Origin: JAKPCT01 sp029553165
GTDB taxonomy: Bacteria; Bacillota; UBA4882; UBA8346
Direction: 5' to 3'
NCBI GenBank assembly: GCA_035359995.1
Contig: DAORZT010000009.1
Coordinates: 1 to 62,725, forward strand
Length of the DNA stretch: 62,725 bases
The notes under the pieces were generated by a model. That model did no database searches. It saw only the letters and a list, made by a program, of their open reading frames with translations, and was not told where the DNA came from. Each line of letters begins with the position of its first letter. Positions within the stretch are counted from its first letter, which is position 1. Positions 56,201-62,725 of the stretch are shown one piece after another. The position numbers were made by a program, and so were the translations under genes.

Positions 56201-56921
56201 TAACCGTCTTTACTTCTATGTACCAAATGATGATGACGATGATATTATTAAGTATTACGATCTCAATACAGGGGAAGTTAAGCCGTTGGATTTACGGACC
56301 GGAAGTGACGGAATCGCTCTGTTGGGAGCAGATCAAAATTATCTCTATTTATCAATTCATCTAACCGATGAATGGAATCGGGTTAATACTTACCGTTATA
56401 ATCTGACCACCGATCATTTAGAACCATTGTGGAGCTATTATGATTCCAAGCAAATTGATCCGACAATGATGTTGGGAATGACTCATTTTGGTTACTTGCC
56501 GTATGATTTTTCAGAGTTTGGATTTAATAGCGAAAATAAATTACTTTATTTCACCGACACACAGAATATTTTGTCAACCGTCTTAGAACCGCAAACGGCA
56601 CTGTCACCAACACAGCCACCAACACAGCCACCGACGCAGGAAATACAACCAAAGCTTAAACCGGTTTTAATAAGGGTTGAAAAAATCGGGCCACGGACTT
56701 ATAGGGCGGTATTTGGCTACGTGAACTCAACTAAAAAACCGATCTTTGTCCCGTTAGGTACTAATAATCATTTGAACCGCTTCTATTTTGGCGTAATACT
56801 CCCAATCTCATTTATATCTGGAGAACACAAAGCTTTTTCGGTGGAATTTGATAAGTCAGAGACGGTCAGCTGGACCTTAAATGGAATCACAGTGACTGCT
56901 TCCAAAGAGAACGCAAAATAA
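53268..56921 (+). CDS. Large exported FG-GAP/beta-propeller protein with Lys-Pro-rich spacer
   Basis: A 1217-residue secreted protein. A signal peptide (about 1-24) is followed by a spacer rich in Lys-Pro and Lys-Pro-Thr repeats with five cysteines (about 35-97). Then come FG-GAP/VCBS-like repeats (about 115-480) with calcium-type loops such as DLNKDGKPEI, DVNQDGQLEI and DVDGDQQVEL. A second, WD- or kelch-like propeller region covers about 500-1090. A TQPP repeat linker (about 1098-1112) leads to a C-terminal domain with YRAVFGYVN. That segment resembles the FGYNN-type domain seen at the end of other surface proteins. The ATG at 53268 has AAGGAGG 10 bp upstream. It is probably a cell-surface or matrix adhesion protein; no enzyme motif is visible. 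Confidence 0.85.
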   Translation: MRRLLFVVVLNLAMIFGSVDYSFGANNFSTRIIKPQLECSTKPVAPPKCFPKPKYRPLPKPKPKPSKPCKPVKPINPCKPTKPTKPTKPDCPTKPPVDEPQESSRSINEPSIMWRGLDWSGDVIASLIGDVVGDSNNEVICFTADTFSVINGKTGELITYWDFQSSFPDRKVDINNNEGFREAILLDIDDNGKQEIILQIRYSSGSSLIAFDGSGEIIWVQETGANLAFGMNSFKQSQTNQKVIFTGSELRDALTGALLKSELKSGTITDLNNDQIPEIITADAIYNLNDQLLNARNTEVGTVVNLPIVADLNKDGKPEIILLTTNGLYVFNSDYSLKWYDNNCSFQEPFLYYEMVYKQTAVVADVNQDGQLEIIVRTFNGSYDDYDPAYATTTCYNSIGAKLWSFDSLFEPYNGIANPVLVDVLGDEKPELVLVDGDYIMTVYDPQDGEWLLSKPLFDYYFSAPAVSVGDVDGDQQVELVVSNICVGAVDVPVNIEKVVTPVYSVESNFIELTPPYSLVMPDGVLWAVGNQCLVYYDPGTGLTGKIDVDFEGEKPLLRQESSTEIGLWSETKKLQLGVVNTRTRSYQATKKADSNYRYLNPLQINQNKYYFTMRLDNGDTALYEEDLTTGNVKLLLDTVYIDKILGFIDSNTMLVNLDFGRIATLNLTTLNYTNIINQVACDDAIYLNGKGIILTNRGWIKTTAYDYSNNDLLFSYQNGTFGTILSKNTVQELIRQQTGVLLEISGITICKKDDDHLYLLAKVNYRNEFDPALPLEYNLNPAQHQLPYLMEFEISTRKLTYKGLWLENLKIGSFTFANGNIIYAPAGSLNTVRSYNLTLKNTVEYPVSEALQKQYPNARVVKIIASNNQVYVLLWEYATPGGTLAKNTFNHHLFKLNLANKEWSEVPISGVQGLINGMVVSPQSPDYLYLYTGQKQSETQNISVYELNVVTGYARPVYSYNPKTFIPLNQSLCTDQNNRLYFYVPNDDDDDIIKYYDLNTGEVKPLDLRTGSDGIALLGADQNYLYLSIHLTDEWNRVNTYRYNLTTDHLEPLWSYYDSKQIDPTMMLGMTHFGYLPYDFSEFGFNSENKLLYFTDTQNILSTVLEPQTALSPTQPPTQPPTQEIQPKLKPVLIRVEKIGPRTYRAVFGYVNSTKKPIFVPLGTNNHLNRFYFGVILPISFISGEHKAFSVEFDKSETVSWTLNGITVTASKENAK

Positions 56922-56937
56922 ATTCTAAGTAATATTT

Positions 56938-56970
56938 GGTGAGGATGTATCTTTAAAATACATCCTCACC
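56938..56970 (+). terminator. Long hairpin without T-tract after the FG-GAP gene
   Basis: A 13-bp perfect stem GGTGAGGATGTAT / ATACATCCTCACC with a 7-nt loop. It lies 17 bp after the stop but is followed by GCAATTG, not T residues. It may stabilise the mRNA end or be a Rho-aided terminator. Confidence 0.5.
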
Positions 56971-57072
56971 GCAATTGAAGATTTTAGGGCTTTTATACTG
57001 AAATGAAGCAGTTAAACACTCAGAGAAGATCAATTTAATAGTATATATAAAAAGAATAAAGGAGGCTGAAGG

Positions 57073-57585
57073 ATGGCTAACAATCCCAAAAAAATAATTG
57101 TGCATCATTCAGCTACTTCTGATAATAAAGTTGCTAATGACTGGGAAGCAATTAGGCGTTATCATAAATCATTCCGGTATCAAGGAAAGATAATAACAGA
57201 AGCACAGGCCAACCAATTGATCGCCAAAGGAATCCCTGTTGAAAGGCCTTGGAAAGATATTGGATACCATGCTGGTCAAGAGTATGAAAATAATCGCTTG
57301 GTCCGAAGACAAGGCCGTGCTGACAATGAAGCCGGAGCGCACTGTGTAGGAATGAACAGTCAGAGTTTGGGGTATTGTTTTGTTGGTAACTATGACCAAC
57401 AGGTGCCTTCGGATGAAGAGTTACGGTTTGCGGTACCGTGGATCGTTGAGAAATTACGCAAATACAATCTGAAATATACTGATATTGATCTACATCGAAA
57501 GTATGCCCAAAAAAGCTGTCCGGGAATGAAGTTTCCGATTGAAAAATTAAGATTGATGGTTAAAGAAGAACTTAGCAGGAAGTAA
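57073..57585 (+). CDS. N-acetylmuramoyl-L-alanine amidase, Amidase_2/PGRP type
   Basis: A 170-residue zinc amidase that cleaves the bond between MurNAc and L-Ala. The zinc ligands are H17 or H18 in IVHHSAT, H141 in DLHRKYAQ and C149 in SCPG; the fold is that of T7 lysozyme. It has no signal peptide and no wall-binding domain, as in phage endolysins and some spore or autolytic enzymes. No holin or other phage gene is near, so a prophage origin is unproven. The ATG follows AAAGGAGGC. Confidence 0.92.
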   Translation: MANNPKKIIVHHSATSDNKVANDWEAIRRYHKSFRYQGKIITEAQANQLIAKGIPVERPWKDIGYHAGQEYENNRLVRRQGRADNEAGAHCVGMNSQSLGYCFVGNYDQQVPSDEELRFAVPWIVEKLRKYNLKYTDIDLHRKYAQKSCPGMKFPIEKLRLMVKEELSRK

Positions 57586-57606
57586 GGGAAAATAGATAAC
57601 GATAAA

Positions 57607-57630
57607 ATAAAAAACCCCTATTTTAGGGGT
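57607..57630 (-). terminator. Intrinsic terminator of tRNA-Leu
   Basis: Minus-strand stem ACCCCTA / TAGGGGT with a short AAA loop, followed by T6 and an AT tract. The T-run occurs only on the minus strand, which ties it to the tRNA. Confidence 0.82.
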
Positions 57631-57639
57631 GTAATATTC

Positions 57640-57726
57640 TGGTGCCGAAGATCGGATTCGAACCGATACGCTTTTAACGGCGGTGGATTTTGAGTCCACT
57701 GCGTCTGCCAGTTCCGCCACTTCGGC
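57640..57726 (-). tRNA. tRNA-Leu (anticodon CAA)
   Basis: An 87-nt class II tRNA with an encoded CCA end. Acceptor arms GCCGAAG / CTTCGGC pair perfectly. The anticodon stem GTGGA / TCCAC encloses CTCAAAA, so the anticodon is CAA (reads UUG). A long variable arm (CGCCGTTAAAAGCG) and the T-loop GGTTCGAATCC are clear. The rest of the 57586-57925 gap contains its terminator and AT-rich DNA up to the subtilase. Confidence 0.97.
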
Positions 57727-57925
57727 ATAAATAAATTTGTTAACGCAATAAAAATTTTAGCATAAAGATCTGGCAATTGCAAGTGGAGATTTTTTCAAAA
57801 TTAAATGGAGTGGTACCGGGTAAAGAATTTTAGCATATGATAAATGAAAAATTGGATTTAATAAATATTTTAGAAAATTAAAGAAAGGGTATTATCGAGC
57901 CGATAATAATAGTGTGGTGATGATC

Positions 57926-59554
57926 ATGAAACGGATTTCATTGTATCGTGCCCTTTGTCTTCTTTTACTACTAACGCTTACAGGATGTGGTGGCGGTAGT
58001 GGCAAAAAAAATGCTTCAAAATCGACAGTTGGCATCCAAGGAACTGTGACGTTAATTGGCGACAGTACCTTAGTTGGGTCAAGTTCTGTTGGCTTGGAAC
58101 GCAATTCTATATTGCGTTCTAATACTCTTGTTCGGGCTGCTTTGATGACCGAAGAGATTATTTCTGACCAGCTCATCATAGCTTTTAAACCTTCAATGGA
58201 CCGGACGCGAGTAACCACTTTTTTAGCGCAATATGGATTAACAATTATCGAAGAATTACCAGAATTTAATGCCTACAAGATTCAGATCACTGAACCATCA
58301 AGATGCCAGGAATTGATTGAAGAATTAAAAAAACAGAAAGAGATTGAATTTGTTGAAGTTAACCGGCGTGTAACCCGACCAATGGGATTTCCGAATGATC
58401 CTGAATTTAACAAACAGTGGGGCTTGCAAGCGGTTGATCTTCCAAATGCCTGGGAATTGGTAGAGTATGGGGCAAAAGTAAGAATTGCCGTAATTGACGG
58501 CGGATTTTTCCGTCATGCCGATTTGAAGTATAATGAAGCATTAGGTTATGACTTTTTTGATGATGATCCTGATCCATTTGAAACTGTTGTTGATTATCGA
58601 ATTGCTCACGGGACTCATGTTGCGGGAATCATCGGCGCGATCGGAAATAATAATATTGGAACAACAGGCGTATGTTGGGGTATCAATTATGAGATTATTC
58701 CAATCAAGATCTTCGGAGTTGTTAGGGGAGAGTTAAGTAGCGCCGATAGTTTTCGTATTGCCAAAGCCATTCAGCATGCAGTCAACAAGGGTGCTCATAT
58801 TATTAATATGAGTTGGGGTGGCTCTTACGATCGATTGATTGAGCAAGCATTACAAAAAGCTTATGATCAGGGAGTAACTTTAGTTGCTGCTGCCGGTAAT
58901 ACTGGGCAAGGTTTTTCAGAGCTGATTTATCCGGCCAGATTAGATTTTGTAATTGCGGTCGGAGCCACCAATTCTCATAATGAACGCTCCGGTTTTTCGC
59001 TACCAGGAACAAGCTACCGCAATGTTGATCTGATGGCTCCGGGAGAATGGATTCTTAGTACGGTGGGAACTAATGGTTATGAGTATTGGTCCGGTACTTC
59101 AATGGCAGCTCCATATGTTACGGGGTTGGCCGCTTTGCTTCATGCATCAGGGATTACTGCACCGAGGGCTATAAAAGACTACCTGGTTAATAGCGCTAAA
59201 GATATTGGAAGTCCAGGAGTGGATCGGAACACCGGTTATGGCGTTATTGATAGTTTTAAGACCGTTGGCTTGACTAAGGTTCAAATTTTATTAATTGATC
59301 AAACGACCAATACGATAATCAAAACTGTAAAGCCTAATCCTGGAGGAAATTATTATTTAACTGATATTCCTCATGGTAACTATAAAATAGGAGCATGGGT
59401 GGATGTCAACAAAAACAATCTGTTAGATACAGCCGACTTTTATGGTGAGACCCAAACGACATTCAGTTTTACTGGGGAGACCGTGTCAGTTCCCAGCATT
59501 ATTGTCGAGCGATATTCAGGTGGCGGGAGTTTGGTTGGTTTTGTCCACCGGTGA
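57926..59554 (+). CDS. Subtilisin-like (S8) serine protease lipoprotein
   Basis: About 542 residues. A lipobox (LTGC, then GGGSGKK) anchors it at the cell surface or periplasm. An inhibitor-like propeptide (about 75-145) has QLIIAFKPSMDRTRV. The S8 domain supplies the catalytic triad: aspartate in AVIDGG, histidine in HGTHVAG and serine in GTSMAAP; the oxyanion asparagine is in AAAGN. The C-terminal domain (about 440-542) is a small beta-sandwich of the SdrD-B or carboxypeptidase-regulatory type with WVDVNKNNLLDTADFYGE. The start is ATG 57926 after GGTGA; the frame is open from 57914. Probably an extracellular nutrient or processing protease. Confidence 0.93.
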   Translation: MKRISLYRALCLLLLLTLTGCGGGSGKKNASKSTVGIQGTVTLIGDSTLVGSSSVGLERNSILRSNTLVRAALMTEEIISDQLIIAFKPSMDRTRVTTFLAQYGLTIIEELPEFNAYKIQITEPSRCQELIEELKKQKEIEFVEVNRRVTRPMGFPNDPEFNKQWGLQAVDLPNAWELVEYGAKVRIAVIDGGFFRHADLKYNEALGYDFFDDDPDPFETVVDYRIAHGTHVAGIIGAIGNNNIGTTGVCWGINYEIIPIKIFGVVRGELSSADSFRIAKAIQHAVNKGAHIINMSWGGSYDRLIEQALQKAYDQGVTLVAAAGNTGQGFSELIYPARLDFVIAVGATNSHNERSGFSLPGTSYRNVDLMAPGEWILSTVGTNGYEYWSGTSMAAPYVTGLAALLHASGITAPRAIKDYLVNSAKDIGSPGVDRNTGYGVIDSFKTVGLTKVQILLIDQTTNTIIKTVKPNPGGNYYLTDIPHGNYKIGAWVDVNKNNLLDTADFYGETQTTFSFTGETVSVPSIIVERYSGGGSLVGFVHR

Positions 59555-59570
59555 TTTGTTAGTAAGACAG

Positions 59571-59603
59571 AAAAAGCAACCTTGTGAATGGGTTGCTTTT
59601 TTT
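59571..59603 (+). terminator. Intrinsic terminator of the subtilase gene
   Basis: Stem AAAAAGCAACC / GGTTGCTTTTT with an 8-nt loop and a T7 run. Confidence 0.85.
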
Positions 59604-59639
59604 GAGCCTAAAAACACCAGTGGATTATTTTAGAGAGAT

Positions 59640-60254
59640 TTAATCATCAATCTTATAATTAATATTAGGGAAATTTTTAAGGAGGTCTAAAAACAGTGAC
59701 CAGCTGGTGTTTGGAACAGCAATTTGAAGTGCAATATTATGGGAATAAATTGTATCAAGTAGTTCGGCCTCAATCTGATTTAACTGGTATAACATCATGG
59801 AATGCTCGGAATATGGATATTCTAAACAGACCCGAGTTTTAGGAGTAACGGTAATGACACCGGCCTTTTCCAGGACTAAAGTGGCAGTTTGACCATATGC
59901 TTCGATTAAGCCTCTGACTCCCAATTTTTTCCCACCAAAATAACGGGTCACGACGACCACGGTATTGGTTGCTTTAATCCGTTGGATGGCGCCGAGAATA
60001 GGTTTACCAGCCGTCCCGCTCGGTTCACCATGGTCATTAAAGTATTCTTGAATGTTGTTGGGTTCACCAATACGATAGGCAAAACAGTTATGTGAAGCCT
60101 GTGAATGTGTTTGGCGAATTTGGTAAACAAATTCCTTAGCTGCTGTTTCAGTGGTGGCAGGCTGGCAGTGCCCGATAAAACGGGAACGTTCAATTGTGAT
60201 TTCGATTGAAGCCGGAGAGGCAATTGTGATATATGGTAAAGTGTTCATGGTCAT
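59640..60254 (-). CDS. YigZ/IMPACT family protein
   Basis: A 204-residue protein of the YigZ family. The UPF0029/IMPACT fold shows SRFIGHCQPA, then the family block YFNDHGEPSGTAGKPIL and TRYFGGKKLGVRGLIEAYG. A DUF1949 C-terminal domain (about 135-200) is present. E. coli YigZ is structurally related to ribosome-binding domains; its exact role is unknown. The ATG at 60254 lacks a strong ribosome site, and a second ATG two codons later is possible. A single gene, convergent with the subtilase. The gap 60255-60524 upstream of it holds the terminator at 60483 and AT-rich DNA only. Confidence 0.93.
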   Translation of the reverse strand: MTMNTLPYITIASPASIEITIERSRFIGHCQPATTETAAKEFVYQIRQTHSQASHNCFAYRIGEPNNIQEYFNDHGEPSGTAGKPILGAIQRIKATNTVVVVTRYFGGKKLGVRGLIEAYGQTATLVLEKAGVITVTPKTRVCLEYPYSEHSMMLYQLNQIEAELLDTIYSHNIALQIAVPNTSWSLFLDLLKNFPNINYKIDD

Positions 60255-60473
60255 GATTCATTCCATAAAAGTTAATAATCAATTTTTGTTATGGGGATGA
60301 AAACGGTTTCACTATTATAACCAAACTTATGGTTAAGGTTCAAGTAAAAAATAATACTAAAGAAAGCTTTTTCAAATTATAACACCAATAATTAGATACT
60401 TATTATTATATCATAAAGTTATTAGTGGATGATTATAGCTAATATCTTGGTCTGAATCTCAAAGAGAAACATC

Positions 60474-60517
60474 AAGAAAGAAAGCGTTGCTCTACTCAAA
60501 AAGAGTTTTGCAACGCT
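60474..60517 (-). terminator. Intrinsic terminator of the small exported-protein gene
   Basis: Minus-strand arms AGCGTTGC / GCAACGCT, with an inner ACTCTTTTTGAGT hairpin, followed by TTCTTTCTT. It is related in sequence to the hairpin at 30664-30696. Confidence 0.72.
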
Positions 60518-60524
60518 TTTAAAT

Positions 60525-61082
60525 TTAGTTACTTGTTGTTGGTGGAGCTTCTTTGATGATGCAATACGCAGTTACGTATATTTGGTTATTCTTTTTAAAC
60601 CATTGTTTCTTTTGGGTTCCGGTTACCCATACTTTGGCGTTGGGATAATTTTTAAAAATCTCCACGTTTGGTCCGATTATCTGATAACTTTTCTGTTTTG
60701 ATGTTTGTAGATAAACCAGGTTATCATTGATGTTAATAGTACCAACCCAGGGTGTCTGACGGTTTTCTCCCTCGCCAATCCATAAGATTTCGTAGTCGCT
60801 AACTTCCAGTTTTGGAGTTTTAAATATGGGATCATTACTGTTGGAAATGAAACCTTCTATCCGGAGATTAGCCCCCTGTAGTTTAAACAGTTCCTGCCAT
60901 AACTCATTCTTATCTAATAAATATTTTTGATTATTGTTGGCAGAAAATATTAGTTTAGTAAATGGTTCATTACCAATTACGGCAACTGTTCCTGTCAAGC
61001 TGATTTTTTCCGCTGTGGCAACAACAGCCGTAATTATTATCATAACCAATATGATACAGTTCAGAACTTTTTTAATACCCAT
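60525..61082 (-). CDS. Exported protein of unknown function
   Basis: About 185 residues. A signal peptide (about 5-25, ending VATA) precedes a beta-rich mature part that may contain two OB-like units: ISLTGTVAVIGNEPFTKLIF and TPWVGTININDNLVYLQ. Lysine and asparagine are abundant near the end. The start is ATG 61082, 6 bp after GGGGGTT; a TTG at 61094 is also in frame. It follows the metallopeptidase lipoprotein gene by about 20 bp on the same strand, so they are co-transcribed. I recognise no family. Confidence 0.78.
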   Translation of the reverse strand: MGIKKVLNCIILVMIIITAVVATAEKISLTGTVAVIGNEPFTKLIFSANNNQKYLLDKNELWQELFKLQGANLRIEGFISNSNDPIFKTPKLEVSDYEILWIGEGENRQTPWVGTININDNLVYLQTSKQKSYQIIGPNVEIFKNYPNAKVWVTGTQKKQWFKKNNQIYVTAYCIIKEAPPTTSN

Positions 61083-61101
61083 ATTAACCCCCAACTAACT
61101 A

Positions 61102-62664
61102 TTATTGATATGTAACTGAAAGTCCTTTACCTTCTTTAGGAATTAAAAGCAGTCGTAATTTAAAGTTGGGGTCGCCATTAACCTTGATGGTAATTTTGTT
61201 GCAATTTGATACATCTTTCCGGATGAAAACACCTGAAGTATCCGGAATCGTTATTTCTTTTCCGGTATAGTAATTTAATGCGTAACCAGGAAGAGCCAGA
61301 TTAAGAGTTTGATAATGTAATCTGGAATCAATCAGATAATTTTGTGATGAAAAAGCAACTGCAGCAAGCCAATCCGGGAAAATGGTATTAAAAGAAAGGC
61401 CGCTGACATCCGTAAAGATGTCCTTCCCGACTTTTTTGGATTGGATTAACTTTTTGATACTGCTCTCTTGATAACGGTCAACGAAGTATCTCATGAACAT
61501 GTATGCTGGAGCATAGTCTGCTAAGCTGTACTCCCAGGTACAGAGAGAGCTTGCTGCTGGGTTATTAAGATATGAAAGGACTCTCTCGACGGTACTTTCG
61601 GACTGAGTTCGGGGTTTTCCACTCATAGCTAAATCTTCTGCAATCATGGATAAACCTTCGCTGATCCAAATTTCAGCAAAATAATCTTCAGCACTTTTCC
61701 AAGCACCGATCCGATTATTAAAATTGATAAGGTGTTGGTATTCGTGTGCAATTATTGATTGGACTAGTTTAATCCAATATTCCTCAGTCCACTTTGGAGA
61801 TTTGAGTGTAGTGACATAAAGCATTTCTTTTTCATTTGATTTATCCTTAAGATCTGCTTCAAGTAAATCTGAATTACGATAATCATTTACATTGTAATAG
61901 ACTCCGGCTAAATAAGCGTCGTTAATAGGGTCATGTGGGAGTTCAGTGAGCAATATAAAAATCCTTCTGTTGCCGTCAATATCCCCCAAGACACCATCAG
62001 CTGAACCAAAGTTTTGTTCTAATAGATCGCGGAACTGATCGAATTTAACACCAATTTGAGCTATATTATTTTTCTTTAAATGTGTTAAGTCTTTCTCGCT
62101 ATCATCAAGATAGATCACACAGTGCTCGCTCTCATACATTTTGGTAGCAGTGATTTTATCGTATCTTTCAATCTCGCCAAAATGATTTTCAATAGGCTTC
62201 CAAAATTCTAAGGAGTTAAGTTCTGATTGGACTTTGGCAGCAGCACTAATTTTGTTATGACTTCTGTAATAATGTACTGGTCTGTGATTTAGTAATTTTT
62301 TGACTACTTCTCTGCTACGTTGTTGATAAGCATGATTTAAGCTTTTACTTTGTCTTTGAGGTGTTTTGGTGTTGAATGAGTAAATAGCTTTAAGGCCTGT
62401 ATCAGCGTTAATGCTAACGGTTGTGGAATAGTTACCGGCAGTCATGCTGAGGTTATATGGGATTGCAATTAATTCTTTGAGAGTATCATTAGTAATGATG
62501 GTTAGTGTACCGGTACCATTTTTCATGGCAACATCTTTGATATTCAATGGAAGGCTGTAAGGCTGAGAACTTGATTTTTTACCTCCGCCACCACCGCCAC
62601 AACCGACTACGGTTAAAGCTAAAGTAAAGATTAATACCAGAATAAAGCTTTTTTTCAATGACAT
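61102..62664 (-). CDS. M30 (hyicolysin)-like metallopeptidase lipoprotein
   Basis: About 520 residues. A signal peptide ends in a lipobox (VVGC) followed by GGGGGGKKSSS. The catalytic region has HEYQH in SIIAHEYQHLINF (about 312-324) and the third ligand glutamate in WISEGLSMIAED (about 342-353). This layout and the upstream ILLTELPHDP stretch agree with the M30 hyicolysin family. The C-terminal part (about 430-520) is a beta-sandwich without a recognised name. The start is ATG 62664 after GGGGGTT; a TTG three codons earlier is in frame. It forms an operon with the small exported gene. About 60 bp of upstream DNA remain before the window ends. Confidence 0.87.
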   Translation of the reverse strand: MSLKKSFILVLIFTLALTVVGCGGGGGGKKSSSQPYSLPLNIKDVAMKNGTGTLTIITNDTLKELIAIPYNLSMTAGNYSTTVSINADTGLKAIYSFNTKTPQRQSKSLNHAYQQRSREVVKKLLNHRPVHYYRSHNKISAAAKVQSELNSLEFWKPIENHFGEIERYDKITATKMYESEHCVIYLDDSEKDLTHLKKNNIAQIGVKFDQFRDLLEQNFGSADGVLGDIDGNRRIFILLTELPHDPINDAYLAGVYYNVNDYRNSDLLEADLKDKSNEKEMLYVTTLKSPKWTEEYWIKLVQSIIAHEYQHLINFNNRIGAWKSAEDYFAEIWISEGLSMIAEDLAMSGKPRTQSESTVERVLSYLNNPAASSLCTWEYSLADYAPAYMFMRYFVDRYQESSIKKLIQSKKVGKDIFTDVSGLSFNTIFPDWLAAVAFSSQNYLIDSRLHYQTLNLALPGYALNYYTGKEITIPDTSGVFIRKDVSNCNKITIKVNGDPNFKLRLLLIPKEGKGLSVTYQ

Positions 62665-62725
62665 AACCCCCAAGTCAAGTCCAAATTTATGTGTAAAATA
62701 CCTCGGTCATCAAAGCAGTAGCTAA

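Noticed and set aside
57073..57726. Prophage end or integration site at the amidase and tRNA-Leu.
   Set aside because: No integrase, holin, structural gene or repeated tRNA end was found nearby.

Overview
The window reads as chromosomal DNA from an anaerobic bacterium of the Firmicutes (Bacillota) type. It is AT-rich, uses strong AGGAGG-like ribosome sites, and uses TTG and GTG starts often. A small Spo0E-like protein points to an endospore-forming lineage. A flavodiiron protein (FprA) and a rubrerythrin point to anaerobic life with oxygen and peroxide detoxification. The BMP-type binding protein has a plain signal peptide without a lipobox cysteine, which hints at an outer membrane (diderm Firmicute); that is inference. 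No phage block, IS element, transposase or CRISPR array was seen.

Layout. 0-8 kb: FprA, a small exported protein, a YbhJ-type aconitase-fold hydratase coupled to a YhcH/YjgK/YiaL protein, a headless chemoreceptor, and a class II aldolase homologue that has lost its metal site. 8-22 kb: a patatin-like lipase, then a chemotaxis cluster (mcp, mcp, cheA, cheW, mcp, cheR, cheB, cheD). 22-35 kb: NlpC/P60 protein, GAPDH, PspC protein, topoisomerase IV-like A subunit, NHL-repeat lipoprotein, HAD phosphatase, polysaccharide deacetylase, D,D-carboxypeptidase, topoisomerase IV-like B subunit, and a lipoprotein gene interrupted by a stop. 35-39 kb: small membrane and orphan proteins, including a pair of related unknown genes, then an RNA methyltransferase and a pseudouridine synthase. 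39-45 kb: a glycan island (heparinase-like lipoprotein, glycosyltransferase, GHL10 glycosidase). 45-53 kb: rubrerythrin, Crp/Fnr regulator, methyltransferase, BMP-type binding protein with a nucleoside hydrolase, Spo0E-like protein, SelO, U32 protease. 53-62.7 kb: a 1218-residue exported FG-GAP protein, an amidase, tRNA-Leu(CAA), a subtilase lipoprotein, a YigZ protein, and an M30-like metallopeptidase lipoprotein with a small exported partner.

The strongest observation is gene decay centred on chemotaxis. Of nine chemotaxis genes, one receptor lacks its N-terminal half, two receptors and cheR each carry one extra base in a homopolymer run, and cheD has an in-frame amber codon. cheA, cheW, cheB and one receptor look intact. 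A lipoprotein gene (34.4-35.1 kb) with an in-frame ochre codon, a frameshifted small exported gene (41.9 kb), and a 13-codon scar of a deleted NHL-repeat paralogue (28.7 kb) show the same trend. No cheY, cheC/X or flagellar gene is present in the window.

Other points worth follow-up: all four receptors share a C-terminal tail of the form LD(D)-x-x-F-x-K-Y; five lipoproteins share a Cys-Gly-rich-Lys tether; the pseudo-aldolase; two tandem orphan paralogues; and a perfect palindrome abutting the rubrerythrin ribosome site. Frameshift calls depend on the accuracy of the assembly.
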